This document shows positions 52,273-61,204 of a DNA stretch of 64,000 bases, in pieces. Source of the stretch: Litorimonas taeanensis (GTDB taxonomy: Bacteria > Pseudomonadota > Alphaproteobacteria > Caulobacterales > Maricaulaceae); contig NZ_RBII01000002.1 of assembly GCF_003634015.1 (NCBI RefSeq), positions 647,597 to 711,596 on the forward strand, given 5' to 3'. The notes under the pieces were generated by a model, which was given only the letters and a program-made list of their open reading frames with translations, did no database searches and was not told the DNA's origin. The stretch's first letter is position 1; each line of letters begins with the position of its first letter. Both the position numbers and the translations under genes were made by a program.

Positions 52273-53676
52273 ATGATGAAATTTGCGCCGCTTGGCCATA
52301 GTGAAACAGTTTCGAAAAAGATACGATTCGGTACGTCAAAAGGCAAAGCCTTAATCGCCGCTTCAGTCTTGGGCTTAATGATGGCGGCTTGCACAACGAC
52401 GCCTACAGGGCCAACCTACCCAGAGGGCCCGATTGTTACGGAAAACCCAGTAAACATTCCTCAAATTCCAGAAGAGACAAGCCCCGAAGAAGACGGCGCC
52501 GCTGACGAAGAAATTGTAACAGAAGAAGAGACGAACCTAGAAGGCCCATATTTTAACAATCGCAAGGGTCTGACACTGCCGCATATGGCTGGTCGCGATA
52601 TAAAACGACTAGCTTTATTGTTACCTTTTTCAGCCAGTTCTGACCGATTACGCGAAGAGGCAGAGTCAATGATGAAGGCGGCTGAGCTTTCCGTTTTTGA
52701 ACGCAATGAAGCTGACATATTATTGATCTCTTTGGATACAGGCGGAACGGCACAAGGCGCGCGTAGTGCGACACAAGCGGCGATTAAAGCGGGAGCCGAC
52801 GTCATTCTTGGCCCTATCCTTGCCGATTCTGTAACGGCTTCTGCACGTGAAGCAAGCCGTACGGGGACCCCTGTTTTGGCGTTTTCGACAGACCAAACGG
52901 TAGCAGGGAATGGTGCATACTTATTATCTTTCCCGCCAGAAGCCGAAGTTGAACGTATTGTTGATTACACGATGCAGAATGGTACACGGCGATTTGCATA
53001 TTTGGGGCCAGATACGGCCTATGGCCGCCGTGTTCGCGCGGCCTATGAGAAAGCCATCAAAGCGCGTGATGGAGAAATAACAGCATCGGAAACATATAAC
53101 GGCCGCGATATTTCGGTTATGCAAGAGCCTGCGCAGCGATTGGCGGCCTTCCACCGAGATTATGAACGTCGGGCAAAGACCAGTTCTGTCCCTACGCCTA
53201 TGGCTTTCGAGGCGATTATCTTGCCTGAGGGCGGAACAGCGCTTCGCAGTTTAGCGCCGCTGCTCCCATTTTATGATGTTGATCCAGCCGATGTGCAATT
53301 CCTTGGTACTGGACTTTGGAATAATGAAGACACAGTGCGCGAACCCGCGCTGTCAGGCGGTATATTTGCAGGTGCCGACCCTGAAGCCCAGCGTCATTTC
53401 AAAGACAGCTATGACCGCGCCTATGGTGAAGATCAGTCGCGTTTGGCGAGTTTGGCCTATGACGCCGTAGCTATTGGCGCGTTTGTGGCTGATGGAGACC
53501 CAAAACAGCGCCGGGCACGCCTAGAAGATCCACAAGGGTTTTATGGTGTAGACGGCGCGGTACGGTTTGGCCCTGATGGGCGGCCTGACCGAGGACTGGC
53601 TGTTTATCAAATACAGCGTGGCAGATTTACGATTATTGAACCTGCGCCGACACAGATCGGCTCCGGCCCCAGCTAA
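52273..53676 (+). CDS. LpoA-like penicillin-binding protein activator lipoprotein
   Basis: About 467 residues. A long n-region precedes the lipobox (ALIAASVLGLMMAAC), then a 70-residue Pro/Glu-rich linker. The main domain is a type I periplasmic-binding fold: IKRLALLLPFSASSDRLREE, ADVILGPILADSVTASA, RTGTPVLAFSTDQTVAG and FAYLGPDTAYGRRVRAAYE. It ends with VYQIQRGRFTII. E. coli LpoA activates PBP1A; this homologue lacks the N-terminal TPR-like domain. I chose the ATG at 52273; 52258 and 52276 are alternatives. It is divergent from rsmI as in E. coli. Confidence 0.85.
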   Translation: MMKFAPLGHSETVSKKIRFGTSKGKALIAASVLGLMMAACTTTPTGPTYPEGPIVTENPVNIPQIPEETSPEEDGAADEEIVTEEETNLEGPYFNNRKGLTLPHMAGRDIKRLALLLPFSASSDRLREEAESMMKAAELSVFERNEADILLISLDTGGTAQGARSATQAAIKAGADVILGPILADSVTASAREASRTGTPVLAFSTDQTVAGNGAYLLSFPPEAEVERIVDYTMQNGTRRFAYLGPDTAYGRRVRAAYEKAIKARDGEITASETYNGRDISVMQEPAQRLAAFHRDYERRAKTSSVPTPMAFEAIILPEGGTALRSLAPLLPFYDVDPADVQFLGTGLWNNEDTVREPALSGGIFAGADPEAQRHFKDSYDRAYGEDQSRLASLAYDAVAIGAFVADGDPKQRRARLEDPQGFYGVDGAVRFGPDGRPDRGLAVYQIQRGRFTIIEPAPTQIGSGPS

Positions 53677-53709
53677 ATCATAAATGAGCTCGCATCATGA
53701 GAATGGGTG

Positions 53710-54516
53710 TTAGGGGTTTATAACTATATTATAGGCACCGCCTGAAAAAAGGTTGCCCCTATCGCTAAATAAATAAGCATTCTCGCTTTTAACAATATAA
53801 CCATCCTTATCTTTATCTTGAGCTTCAAAAGTTTGCCGCCAGTAAGCTTCGTCCTCAGACTTTGTAATGAAGCCATCTCCATCGCCGTCTCTTTGGGCGT
53901 TCTTTTTGGCTAATGATGTAGCGGACCGAATATGAGAGAATGGGTTGTTTGAGCTTTGAACGCCAGTTGTGTTTGTTTGCTGACCTTTATGAACATATTC
54001 CGTTTCTGTAAGTGCCCCGTCTTTATCTGAGTCCATGGTTTCAAATTGTTTCTTTGTGCGTGAGACTATGCGGGCATTGTATTTTTCAGTCTGCTTGTCG
54101 CGATAGGCGACGTATTCAGCGCGGGAAATATAACCATTTCTATTTTCATCGACTTCATCGAACCAATTATCATTACGGGTCTTACTTCTTTCGTTTCGGA
54201 CCTCTTGCCTTTTATGTTGCTCGGCGTCGAATTCTTCAATTGAGACCACTTTGTTGTTGTCCGTATCCAGTTTGTGAAACTTCTCTGCCTCAATTTTCTT
54301 GAATCTCTCAAAATTGGCCTTTTGAATTTCTTCTTGGGTTAAACGGCTATCGAAATTCTTATCCGTATTTATAAATTCCGCGGAATAATAGTTCATATAT
54401 TCCCGTTCTGTGATGCGCCCATCATTATTCGCATCTATTTTCGGCGCGGCAATTGCAGAAATCGGCAAGGCAAAACTAAACATAACGGTCGTAATCGCTG
54501 CGGTATATCTGAGCAT
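53710..54516 (-). CDS. Exported protein with seven EF-hand-like calcium loops
   Basis: A 268-residue protein. A signal peptide (LRYTAAITTVMFSFALPISA, cleavage after IAA) follows an excellent SD (GGAGG, five bases before the ATG at 54516). Seven 12-residue loops fit the EF-hand pattern: DANNDGRITERE (28-39), DKNFDSRLTQEE (52-63), DTDNNKVVSIEE (84-95), DENRNGYISRAE (123-134), DSDKDGALTETE (162-173), DGDGDGFITKSE (210-221) and DKDKDGYIVKSE (234-245). The intervening helices are charged. Periplasmic calcium binding or buffering is likely; no enzyme domain is visible. Confidence 0.87.
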   Translation of the reverse strand: MLRYTAAITTVMFSFALPISAIAAPKIDANNDGRITEREYMNYYSAEFINTDKNFDSRLTQEEIQKANFERFKKIEAEKFHKLDTDNNKVVSIEEFDAEQHKRQEVRNERSKTRNDNWFDEVDENRNGYISRAEYVAYRDKQTEKYNARIVSRTKKQFETMDSDKDGALTETEYVHKGQQTNTTGVQSSNNPFSHIRSATSLAKKNAQRDGDGDGFITKSEDEAYWRQTFEAQDKDKDGYIVKSENAYLFSDRGNLFSGGAYNIVINP

Positions 54517-54668
54517 AAAAACCTCCATATGAGGCAGCTATCTTATCACAGGGTCGGAGTTTAACCTAATGGCTTGGCTTAATTTTCGATGTGTCCAGTT
54601 ATAATGGATTTAAAGATTGTGATTTGGTTCACAAAATTAGCCCCCAATACTGCGTTAGTCGCAAATAA

Positions 54669-54694
54669 AAAGCCCGGTCGTTTGACCGGGCTTT
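54669..54694 (-). terminator. pnp intrinsic terminator (bidirectional)
   Basis: AAAGCCCGGTC and GACCGGGCTTT form an 11-bp stem around a 4-base loop, with five T on the minus strand, 25 bp after the pnp stop. Confidence 0.85.
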
Positions 54695-54718
54695 CATGTC
54701 TAAGGACGAAAGAAGAGT

Positions 54719-56905
54719 TTAGTCTTCAGACTTTTTCTTACGAGGGCGACGCGCGCGCTTTGGCTTTTCTTCGCCTTTATCTTCGTCATCATTAGAACCT
54801 TCGCTCTCTTCACGAGGAATCTCAAGTCCTGTTTCTTGATCAACAAATTTCATTGAAAGGCGAACCTTACCACGGTCGTCAAAGCCCATAAGCTTAACGA
54901 AGACTTCTTGTTCTTCCTTCAAGAAATCAGAGGGGTGATTTACGCGCTCTGGTTTGATTTGGGAGACATGTACAAGCCCGTCTTTTGGACCGAAGAAGTT
55001 CACAAAGGCGCCGAAATCGACAACTTTCACGACTTTACCCTTATAGATCATGCCTACTTCTGGCTCAGCTGTAAGGCCTGTGATCCACTCTTTGGCCGCA
55101 TCAATTGACTTTTGATCATTTGAAGCAATTTTGATTGTTCCGTCATCTTCAACAGAGACGCGAGCGCCTGTTGTGTCAACGATTTCACGGATAACTTTGC
55201 CGCCTGTACCAATAACGTCACGAATTTTATCCGTTGGGATTTTCATCGTTTCGATACGAGGCGCAAATTCACCTACATCTTCGCGAGATTCTGTCAGAGC
55301 TTTGTTCATTTCACCAAGGATATGAAGACGGCCTGCATTGGCTTGCTCAAGAGCCGTTGTCATGATTTCTTCGGAAATACCCGCGATTTTAATATCCATC
55401 TGAAGTGATGTGATACCTTCGCTTGTTCCCGCAACTTTAAAGTCCATGTCACCAAGGTGATCTTCATCACCAAGGATGTCAGAAAGAACCGCGATACCCG
55501 CTTCGTCTTTGATAAGACCCATAGCGATACCAGAAACAGGGCGTTTAATCGGCACACCAGCATCCATCAGGGCAAGAGAACAGCCGCAAACTGTCGCCAT
55601 AGAGGACGAGCCGTTTGATTCCATAATCTCAGAGACGAGACGCATAGTGTATGGGAAATCTTCAGCCGTTGGCAGAACCGCCTGAAGCGCGCGCCATGCG
55701 AGTTTACCATGACCATGTTCACGGCGTGATGTTCCGCCCATACGGCCACACTCACCAACCGAGTATGGTGGGAAGTTGTAGTGAAGGAGGAATTTGTTTT
55801 TGATTGTCCCTGTGAGTTGGTCAACAAATTGCTCGTCATCAGAGGTACCTAAAGTAGCCACGCAGAGCGCTTGAGTTTCACCGCGTGTGAACAGGGCAGA
55901 ACCATGTGTACGAGGCAAAACACCAGCTTCAGAAACGATTGGGCGTACTTGGTCAAGCTTGCGGCCATCAATACGTTTCTTAGTTTTGATCACAGACGTG
56001 CGAACGGTTTCAGATTCAATTGATTTGAAACAATCAGAGAAAACATTCTCTTCCATTTCTACTGAAAGTGCTTCCCAAGCCGCAGCGCGTGTATCGCGCA
56101 GTACATCTTGGCGTTCCATTTTGTCAGTAAGCTTATAAGCCGCTTTGATACCTTTTTCGGCATGTTTCTTGACGACTTTTTTCTCTGCAGACAAATCGGC
56201 AGGGACGTAATCCCAAGCTGGCTTAGCGGCTTTTTCAGACAGCTGAACAATCGCGTCGATAACTTCTTCGCATGATTCATGGGCAAACATAACAGCCCCG
56301 AGCATTTGCTCTTCTGTTAATTCTTTGGCTTGTGATTCAACCATCATGACGGCGTCACGTGTACCCGCAACGACAAGGTCAAGTTCTGACTCTTCCATCT
56401 CGTCAAGTGTTGGGTTGAGAACATAATCACCATCAATAAGACCAACGCGAGAGGCGGCGATAGGGCCCATGAAAGGTACGCCTGAAAGTGAAAGCGCCGC
56501 AGAGGCCGCAATCATGCCAATGATGTCGGGTTCATTTTCAAGGTCGTGTTGTAATACCGTGATAACGATTTGAACTTCGTTTTTAAATCCCTTTGGGAAG
56601 AGCGGACGGATAGGACGGTCAGTTAAGCGAGAGATAAGCGTCTCACGTTCTGTTGGTCGACCTTCGCGCTTGAAATAGCCGCCAGGAACTTTACCGGCCG
56701 CATAGAATTTTTCCATATAGTTTACAGTCAGCGGGAAAAAGCTTTGTCCCGGTTTTTCTGACTTAGCGGCACAAGCTGTCGCTAGAACAACTGTTTCGCC
56801 ATAAGTGGCGAGAACTGCGCCATCAGCTTGGCGGGCCATGCCGCCGGTTTCGAGTTTGAGAGGACGTCCGGCCCAATCAATTTCTACTGTGTGTTTATCA
56901 AACAT
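54719..56905 (-). CDS. pnp: Polynucleotide phosphorylase
   Basis: A 728-residue trimeric 3'-5' exoribonuclease/polymerase of the degradosome. Two RNase PH domains are seen ([40 protein letters not shown]). [20 protein letters not shown] and the KH ([15 protein letters not shown]) and S1 ([20 protein letters not shown]) domains follow. The acidic/basic tail ends [10 protein letters not shown] and may be the degradosome contact. The start [11 protein letters not shown] at 56905 is the family standard; the ORF is open 11 codons further. rpsO lies upstream with hairpins between. Confidence 0.97.
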   Translation of the reverse strand: MFDKHTVEIDWAGRPLKLETGGMARQADGAVLATYGETVVLATACAAKSEKPGQSFFPLTVNYMEKFYAAGKVPGGYFKREGRPTERETLISRLTDRPIRPLFPKGFKNEVQIVITVLQHDLENEPDIIGMIAASAALSLSGVPFMGPIAASRVGLIDGDYVLNPTLDEMEESELDLVVAGTRDAVMMVESQAKELTEEQMLGAVMFAHESCEEVIDAIVQLSEKAAKPAWDYVPADLSAEKKVVKKHAEKGIKAAYKLTDKMERQDVLRDTRAAAWEALSVEMEENVFSDCFKSIESETVRTSVIKTKKRIDGRKLDQVRPIVSEAGVLPRTHGSALFTRGETQALCVATLGTSDDEQFVDQLTGTIKNKFLLHYNFPPYSVGECGRMGGTSRREHGHGKLAWRALQAVLPTAEDFPYTMRLVSEIMESNGSSSMATVCGCSLALMDAGVPIKRPVSGIAMGLIKDEAGIAVLSDILGDEDHLGDMDFKVAGTSEGITSLQMDIKIAGISEEIMTTALEQANAGRLHILGEMNKALTESREDVGEFAPRIETMKIPTDKIRDVIGTGGKVIREIVDTTGARVSVEDDGTIKIASNDQKSIDAAKEWITGLTAEPEVGMIYKGKVVKVVDFGAFVNFFGPKDGLVHVSQIKPERVNHPSDFLKEEQEVFVKLMGFDDRGKVRLSMKFVDQETGLEIPREESEGSNDDEDKGEEKPKRARRPRKKKSED

Positions 56906-56986
56906 AACGTATCGTTTCTTTCTTCTACGTACATACAATGAGACCGTTTTAAGTCTCTGTTAGCGCCCTATTGCGCTTTCGACATT

Positions 56987-57001
56987 GACGCCACAGGCGT
57001 C
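56987..57001. promoter_or_regulatory. Small stable hairpin in the pnp leader
   Basis: GACGCC-ACA-GGCGTC, 82 bp before the pnp start. In E. coli the pnp leader carries an RNase III-cleaved hairpin used for autoregulation; the short loop here is suggestive but the stem is much smaller. Plus-strand T-run could instead make it a terminator. Confidence 0.4.
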
Positions 57002-57028
57002 GTTTTTGCATCACCATGATGCACAAAA

Positions 57029-57086
57029 GGCTGCCCCGTATTTTCCTTCAGAATTATCTTCTTTCAGAAAGTTTCACGGGGCAGCC
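57029..57086 (-). terminator. rpsO-pnp intergenic long stem-loop
   Basis: GGCTGCCCCGT and ACGGGGCAGCC are 11-bp perfect complements 36 bases apart, followed by TTTTG on the minus strand. The inner loop contains CTTTCTGAAAG, a self-complementary stretch. Likely partial terminator and/or RNase III site between rpsO and pnp. Confidence 0.7.
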
Positions 57087-57110
57087 TTGTATTTTTAACT
57101 TGAGACGCGT

Positions 57111-57380
57111 TTAGTGACGCAGACCCAATTTCGCGATAAGAGCCGTATAACGACCTTCATCTTTTTTCTTCAAATAAGCCAATAAACTCCGACGCTTTGC
57201 CACCATTGCCAAAAGGCCACGGCGAGAATGGTTGTCTTTTTTATTCGTTTTGAAGTGTTCAGTAAGGTTTGTAATGCGGTCCGTTAGAATCGCTACTTGC
57301 ACCTCGGGTGAGCCTGTATCGCCAGGTTTGACGGCGTGCTCTGTAATAAGCGCAGCTTTGCGCTCTGGGGTAATCGACAT
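57111..57380 (-). CDS. rpsO: 30S ribosomal protein S15
   Basis: An 89-residue S15 that binds 16S rRNA helices 20-22. It starts [20 protein letters not shown] and contains [40 protein letters not shown]. It lies 18 bp after truB and before pnp, the conserved order. S15 in other bacteria represses its own mRNA. Confidence 0.97.
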   Translation of the reverse strand: MSITPERKAALITEHAVKPGDTGSPEVQVAILTDRITNLTEHFKTNKKDNHSRRGLLAMVAKRRSLLAYLKKKDEGRYTALIAKLGLRH

Positions 57381-57398
57381 CGTATTCTCCGTATTAAG

Positions 57399-58304
57399 TT
57401 ATAAATTAAAAACACGTTTGGGCCATAATCGACCTTCGCGTATTTCGCACAGAGCCACTTCTCGTTCGCCTTCCATAGCCAATACCCAGCTCGAAAAGTG
57501 GGCAATGTCAGGAGATGTCGGGTCGATGGCTCGACCTTGCCGAAGATCCTGTGCATCCTGTTCCAACACGGCCAGCACCGGGATGTCGTCCAGAGCGGTC
57601 GAGAGGGGATACAAAGCCGCCTCAGCGGCGCCCCTATCGCAGGTTTCTGTTAAATGGGCAAGTGTTATTGACTGCGGGAGGGTAAACGGCCCCACACGCG
57701 TGCGGCGAAGCCTTGTGACATGTCCACAACTATCCAATGTGGCGGCTAAGTCTCGGGCGATAGAGCGGATATAAGTACCTTTGCCGCAGTCCACGGCAAA
57801 GCTGGCCGTTTCTGTGGTGGTAGAGAGCAGGCGGATGTCATTTATTTGCACCAACCGAGATTTGATGTCTACAGCTTCACCCGCCCGCGCAAGATCATAG
57901 GCCCGCTTTCCATCAATTTTAATCGCTGAATATTTCGGGGGGACTTGTTCGACTTCGCCTATGAATTGAGGGAGAGCTGCAAGAATAGAGGCTTTGTCAG
58001 GCCTATTGTCAGAGGTTTCTGTTATTTCACCTTCGATATCTTGGGTGGTGGTATTGGCGCCCCATGTAATTTCAAACTCATAAGATTTTGCCGCGTTCAT
58101 CATGAATGGAACGGTCTTAGTCGCTTCGCCAAGTGCTATTGGCAATATACCCGTAGCTAGCGGGTCAAGCGTGCCTGCATGGCCCGCTTTTTGCGCTTTA
58201 AACAGCCATCGCGTCTTGCCAACGGCCTGAGTAGAGCCAAGTCCATACGGTTTGTCGAGAACAACCCACCCATGAACGGGATTGCCTTTACGTTTACGGG
58301 CCAT
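57399..58304 (-). CDS. truB: tRNA pseudouridine(55) synthase
   Basis: A 301-residue enzyme making pseudouridine 55 in the T loop. GWVVLDKPYGLGSTQAVGKT and the catalytic Asp in KAGHAGTLDPLATGILPIAL are clear, with YEFEITWGANTTTQDIEGEI and CGKGTYIRSIARDLA. The C-terminal PUA-like part ends LWPKRVFNL. rpsO follows by 18 bp. A plus-strand lipoprotein gene separates it from rbfA, which normally precedes it directly. Confidence 0.96.
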   Translation of the reverse strand: MARKRKGNPVHGWVVLDKPYGLGSTQAVGKTRWLFKAQKAGHAGTLDPLATGILPIALGEATKTVPFMMNAAKSYEFEITWGANTTTQDIEGEITETSDNRPDKASILAALPQFIGEVEQVPPKYSAIKIDGKRAYDLARAGEAVDIKSRLVQINDIRLLSTTTETASFAVDCGKGTYIRSIARDLAATLDSCGHVTRLRRTRVGPFTLPQSITLAHLTETCDRGAAEAALYPLSTALDDIPVLAVLEQDAQDLRQGRAIDPTSPDIAHFSSWVLAMEGEREVALCEIREGRLWPKRVFNL

Positions 58305-58424
58305 CTAACATTCTCTTTTCAATAATAATTTAAACGGGAAAATTATTTTAATTCAACGCTTGATTGATTTTGTTCTGAATATATACATCGGCTTTCTGAT
58401 TAAAGTCTACGTATAGGATATAAA

Positions 58425-58850
58425 ATGAATTATAAACTTGTCCTCGCTACTATTATAGCGTTTCAACTTCCCGCTTGCTCCACCGTTATGAACGGTTCAA
58501 ACCAACTCGTAAAGTTCACAACAGGAGATGTTATTGGTGCTGATTGTACCGCTACTGGGGGCTCTGATTTCGCTGTGAATGAAAAATTTACTACCCCAGC
58601 AGAAGTAAAAATACCACGCTCAAAAAAGACATTGAAAGTAGAGTGTAATAAAGAGGGCTACGAAGTCGCAACGAAAAATATAGTGGGACGTATCGAAGGG
58701 TCCACAGGTGGAAACATTCTATTGGGCGGCCCAATTGGCGTGGGTGTCGATGCACTATCTGGTGCAATTTATAAATATCCGGACACTATTCTTATACCGA
58801 TGGATGAACTTAACCCTAGTTCAGACCTTACATCACCTAAGATGCCTTAA
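58425..58850 (+). CDS. Small lipoprotein with a PEGA-like segment
   Basis: A 141-residue lipoprotein. Signal YKLVLATIIAFQLPAC (Cys18), then STVMNGSNQLVKFTTGDVIG. The middle, TTPAEVKIPRSKKTLKVECN followed by KEGY, resembles PEGA-type repeats. A Gly-rich helix-like stretch GGNILLGGPIGVGVDALSGA precedes IYKYPDTI. Similar small lipoproteins are sometimes misnamed IF-2-like. It is AT-rich, on the opposite strand to its neighbours and splits truB from rbfA. A clear SD (AGGATATAAA) precedes the ATG. Function unknown. Confidence 0.75.
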   Translation: MNYKLVLATIIAFQLPACSTVMNGSNQLVKFTTGDVIGADCTATGGSDFAVNEKFTTPAEVKIPRSKKTLKVECNKEGYEVATKNIVGRIEGSTGGNILLGGPIGVGVDALSGAIYKYPDTILIPMDELNPSSDLTSPKMP

Positions 58851-58881
58851 GGCGAAATTATAAAACTATTAGGGAAAGAAG

Positions 58882-59268
58882 TTAGTATTCTTTCCCTAAA
58901 TCTTGCTTTACTTGAGGTTGATTGAGCAATCTCTGCATGTCTTCTGCCGTATCGAAACTCGTATCCGCGACAAATTTTAGACGCGGCGTCGATTTCATTT
59001 CCATTTCTTTGCCCAGGCGTCCGCGTAAAAATGACCCGCAGCGCTGTAAAGCTTTTACGGTTTTTTCGGCGTCTCCCCCACCAAGCGGCGCGGCATAAAC
59101 AATGGCGTGTTTCAAATCAGGCGAGGCGCGCACTTCGGATATGGTAACGCTGACACCTTGAAGGTCGGGGTCGCGAATATTTTCTTTAGCTAATATTTCA
59201 GACAAAGCCCGGCGGATAAGCTCACCGGCTTTTAATTGGCGTTGTGATGGGGGTCTATTTTTGCTCAT
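58882..59268 (-). CDS. rbfA: Ribosome-binding factor A
   Basis: A 128-residue KH-like protein needed for 16S rRNA 5'-end processing and cold adaptation. QRQLKAGELIRRALSEILAK, VTISEVRASPDLKHAIVYAA and LKFVADTSFDTAEDMQRLL are family features. It normally follows infB; here an MFS gene and a YcxB-like gene lie between. Confidence 0.94.
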   Translation of the reverse strand: MSKNRPPSQRQLKAGELIRRALSEILAKENIRDPDLQGVSVTISEVRASPDLKHAIVYAAPLGGGDAEKTVKALQRCGSFLRGRLGKEMEMKSTPRLKFVADTSFDTAEDMQRLLNQPQVKQDLGKEY

Positions 59269-59300
59269 TCTGCCTATATCGGCTTTACAGGCCGAAAAAG

Positions 59301-60560
59301 CTAGGGCTGGCTGCCGTCTATCTCGGCTTTATGCAGATATTGTGCTTGGCGTAGTTTAGGGAAGAGAATGATCCAAAGCCCTGCAATTCCTATAGCGGCA
59401 ATGCCGCCCGCCGTGACCGCAAAGACCGCGCCGAAAGCTGCAGCCATAGAGCCGGCCCGAAATTCTCCCAATTCGTTTGACGCGCCAAGAAAAATAGAAT
59501 TGACCGCATTGACCCGACCCCGCACCGCGTCAGGTGTCCAAAGCTGTAAAAGAATTTCGCGTATATACACAGAAACCATGTCAAACGCCCCGACAAACAT
59601 GAGGGCTAAGATAGACAGCCAGGCCCAAGTTGAAAAGCCGAACACAGTTGTGGCAAAGCCAAACAAGGCGACAGAGATAAATAAGATAGGCCCTGCATAT
59701 TTTTTAATTGGAAAGGCAATCAGAACCCCAATCGTAATCACGGCGCCAATACCAGGAGCGGCACGGAGTAGGCCCAATCCTACAGAACCCAAATTTAGAA
59801 CATCACTTGCATAGATAGGTAATAAGGCCACGGCACCGCCAAGAAGCACGGCAAAAAGGTCGAGTGAGATCGCGCCCAATACAATCTTTTCCTGCCAAAT
59901 ATATCGAAAACCGCCCAATAGGGTTTTAATATTAACAGGTGCCGTTTCCAAAATTTGTTTGGGTTTCTCAAGTGAAAAAATCATAATGGCTGCAAAGCTC
60001 ATTATAATAGCCGCGCAACTATAAGCTACAGAGCCAGATATTCCGAATAATAGCCCTCCTGCAACAGGCCCCATAATCGAGGCGAGTTGCCATGATGAGG
60101 TAATCCATCCGACGGCATTGGCGAAATCTTCTTTGGGAACAAGATTGACAACAAGCGAGGTCGAGGCAGGCGTGTAAAAAGCACGCGCTACGCCAAAGAC
60201 TGTCAATATAGCCAAAACCCAGAGCGGGTGAAATTGTTGGGTAAAAGCCAGATATAGAATGGCAACTGCGCAACATGTTTCGAGAATAATCGATCCCCCC
60301 ATCACGCGTCGCCGCCCGAATTTATCTGAGGCCAGCCCTGTAATAAGCACAAGTAGGAGGGCGGGTAAAAATTGGACTAAGCCAATCATGCCTAACCAGA
60401 AAGCATTATGAGTTTCTTCCCAGATTTGCCATCCGACAGCGGTTGACACGATTTGCGCGGCAAAAGACGTTGAAAACCGTGCGATAAAATACAGCGAATA
60501 GGCTTTGTGTCGGAAGGCAGCAAAGCGGTCTTCTGGTATGATGGCGGGCGAATTAGGCAT
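59301..60560 (-). CDS. MFS transporter (EntS/MFS_3 type)
   Basis: A 419-residue membrane protein with about 12 hydrophobic segments. The inter-helix loop LASDKFGRRRVMGG is the MFS motif between helices 2 and 3. FARFSTSFAAQIVSTAVGWQ-like start (ARFSTSFAAQ) and NLVPKEDFANAVGW are typical of the EntS/TMR-like branch. Substrate is unknown; family members export siderophores, drugs or metabolites. It sits between rbfA and the YcxB-like gene, an atypical position in the infB-rbfA block. Confidence 0.85.
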   Translation of the reverse strand: MPNSPAIIPEDRFAAFRHKAYSLYFIARFSTSFAAQIVSTAVGWQIWEETHNAFWLGMIGLVQFLPALLLVLITGLASDKFGRRRVMGGSIILETCCAVAILYLAFTQQFHPLWVLAILTVFGVARAFYTPASTSLVVNLVPKEDFANAVGWITSSWQLASIMGPVAGGLLFGISGSVAYSCAAIIMSFAAIMIFSLEKPKQILETAPVNIKTLLGGFRYIWQEKIVLGAISLDLFAVLLGGAVALLPIYASDVLNLGSVGLGLLRAAPGIGAVITIGVLIAFPIKKYAGPILFISVALFGFATTVFGFSTWAWLSILALMFVGAFDMVSVYIREILLQLWTPDAVRGRVNAVNSIFLGASNELGEFRAGSMAAAFGAVFAVTAGGIAAIGIAGLWIILFPKLRQAQYLHKAEIDGSQP

Positions 60561-60594
60561 AGTGAGCCGCTATCCCCGCTTTAATAACAAAAGG

Positions 60595-61140
60595 CTAGTC
60601 TGTTTTTGCGTTTTCCATCCATAGCTGGCATTGCGAGATGAATTGATTTTGAGAGGCTGTGTCGCCAATGACCTCTCGTGGCAAATAATAAAATAAGCCT
60701 TTGCAGAGAAGTCCGATATAGCTTGGCGTTTGTTCGAGGCTTGAAATGGCTGACCATTTGATTTCTGTATGGCGGCCTGTTTCGATTACTATAATACCCG
60801 ATTCCGTAAAAGTATAATCCGAGACGAAATCTTCGCCCAGATCTACTTGTCTCTTATCAAAGACATAGTCATCAAAGAAGCTGCCTCCCCATTTGCCGAA
60901 GACACAAAAACCTAGAATTAGGCCGATAAGTGTTCCAATGCGTTTTAATTCTTGCCCCAGAAAAAACTCAGCGACGAGAGTGAATATAATTATGGGCGTG
61001 ACCATTGTGATAATAGCGCAAAGAATGAGCAGTACCATTGAGAGCCAGCGTATCCTTGATGAATATAAGTGCTGGCTAAGTTCCCCCTGAGCCTTCAGCA
61101 GACTGTCTATTTCGAATTCATGGGTATATTCAAATTTCAC
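60595..61140 (-). CDS. YcxB-like membrane protein
   Basis: About 181 residues starting at GTG 61140 (VKFEYTHEFEIDSLL), preceded by GGGGG close by. Two membrane helices lie at about 40-95 (SMVLLILCAIITMVTPIIIF and the following segment through GFCVFG). The C-terminal domain has TESGIIVIETGRHTEIKWSA and YYLPREVIGD, the YcxB-like pattern. The open frame runs back to 61554 but that part is antisense-frame shadow inside infB and is not used. Function unknown; it lies just after the infB terminator. Confidence 0.8.
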   Translation of the reverse strand: MKFEYTHEFEIDSLLKAQGELSQHLYSSRIRWLSMVLLILCAIITMVTPIIIFTLVAEFFLGQELKRIGTLIGLILGFCVFGKWGGSFFDDYVFDKRQVDLGEDFVSDYTFTESGIIVIETGRHTEIKWSAISSLEQTPSYIGLLCKGLFYYLPREVIGDTASQNQFISQCQLWMENAKTD

Positions 61141-61152
61141 TCCCCCATTTAA

Positions 61153-61183
61153 CAAAAAACCCTCCGCGAAGGAAGGGTTTTTA
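61153..61183 (-). terminator. infB intrinsic terminator
   Basis: On the minus strand ACCCTTCC, loop TTCGC, GGAGGGT with one bulge, followed by TTTTTTG, 20-50 bp after the infB stop. Confidence 0.8.
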
Positions 61184-61204
61184 AACTTAATGATGAAGCG
61201 AAGA

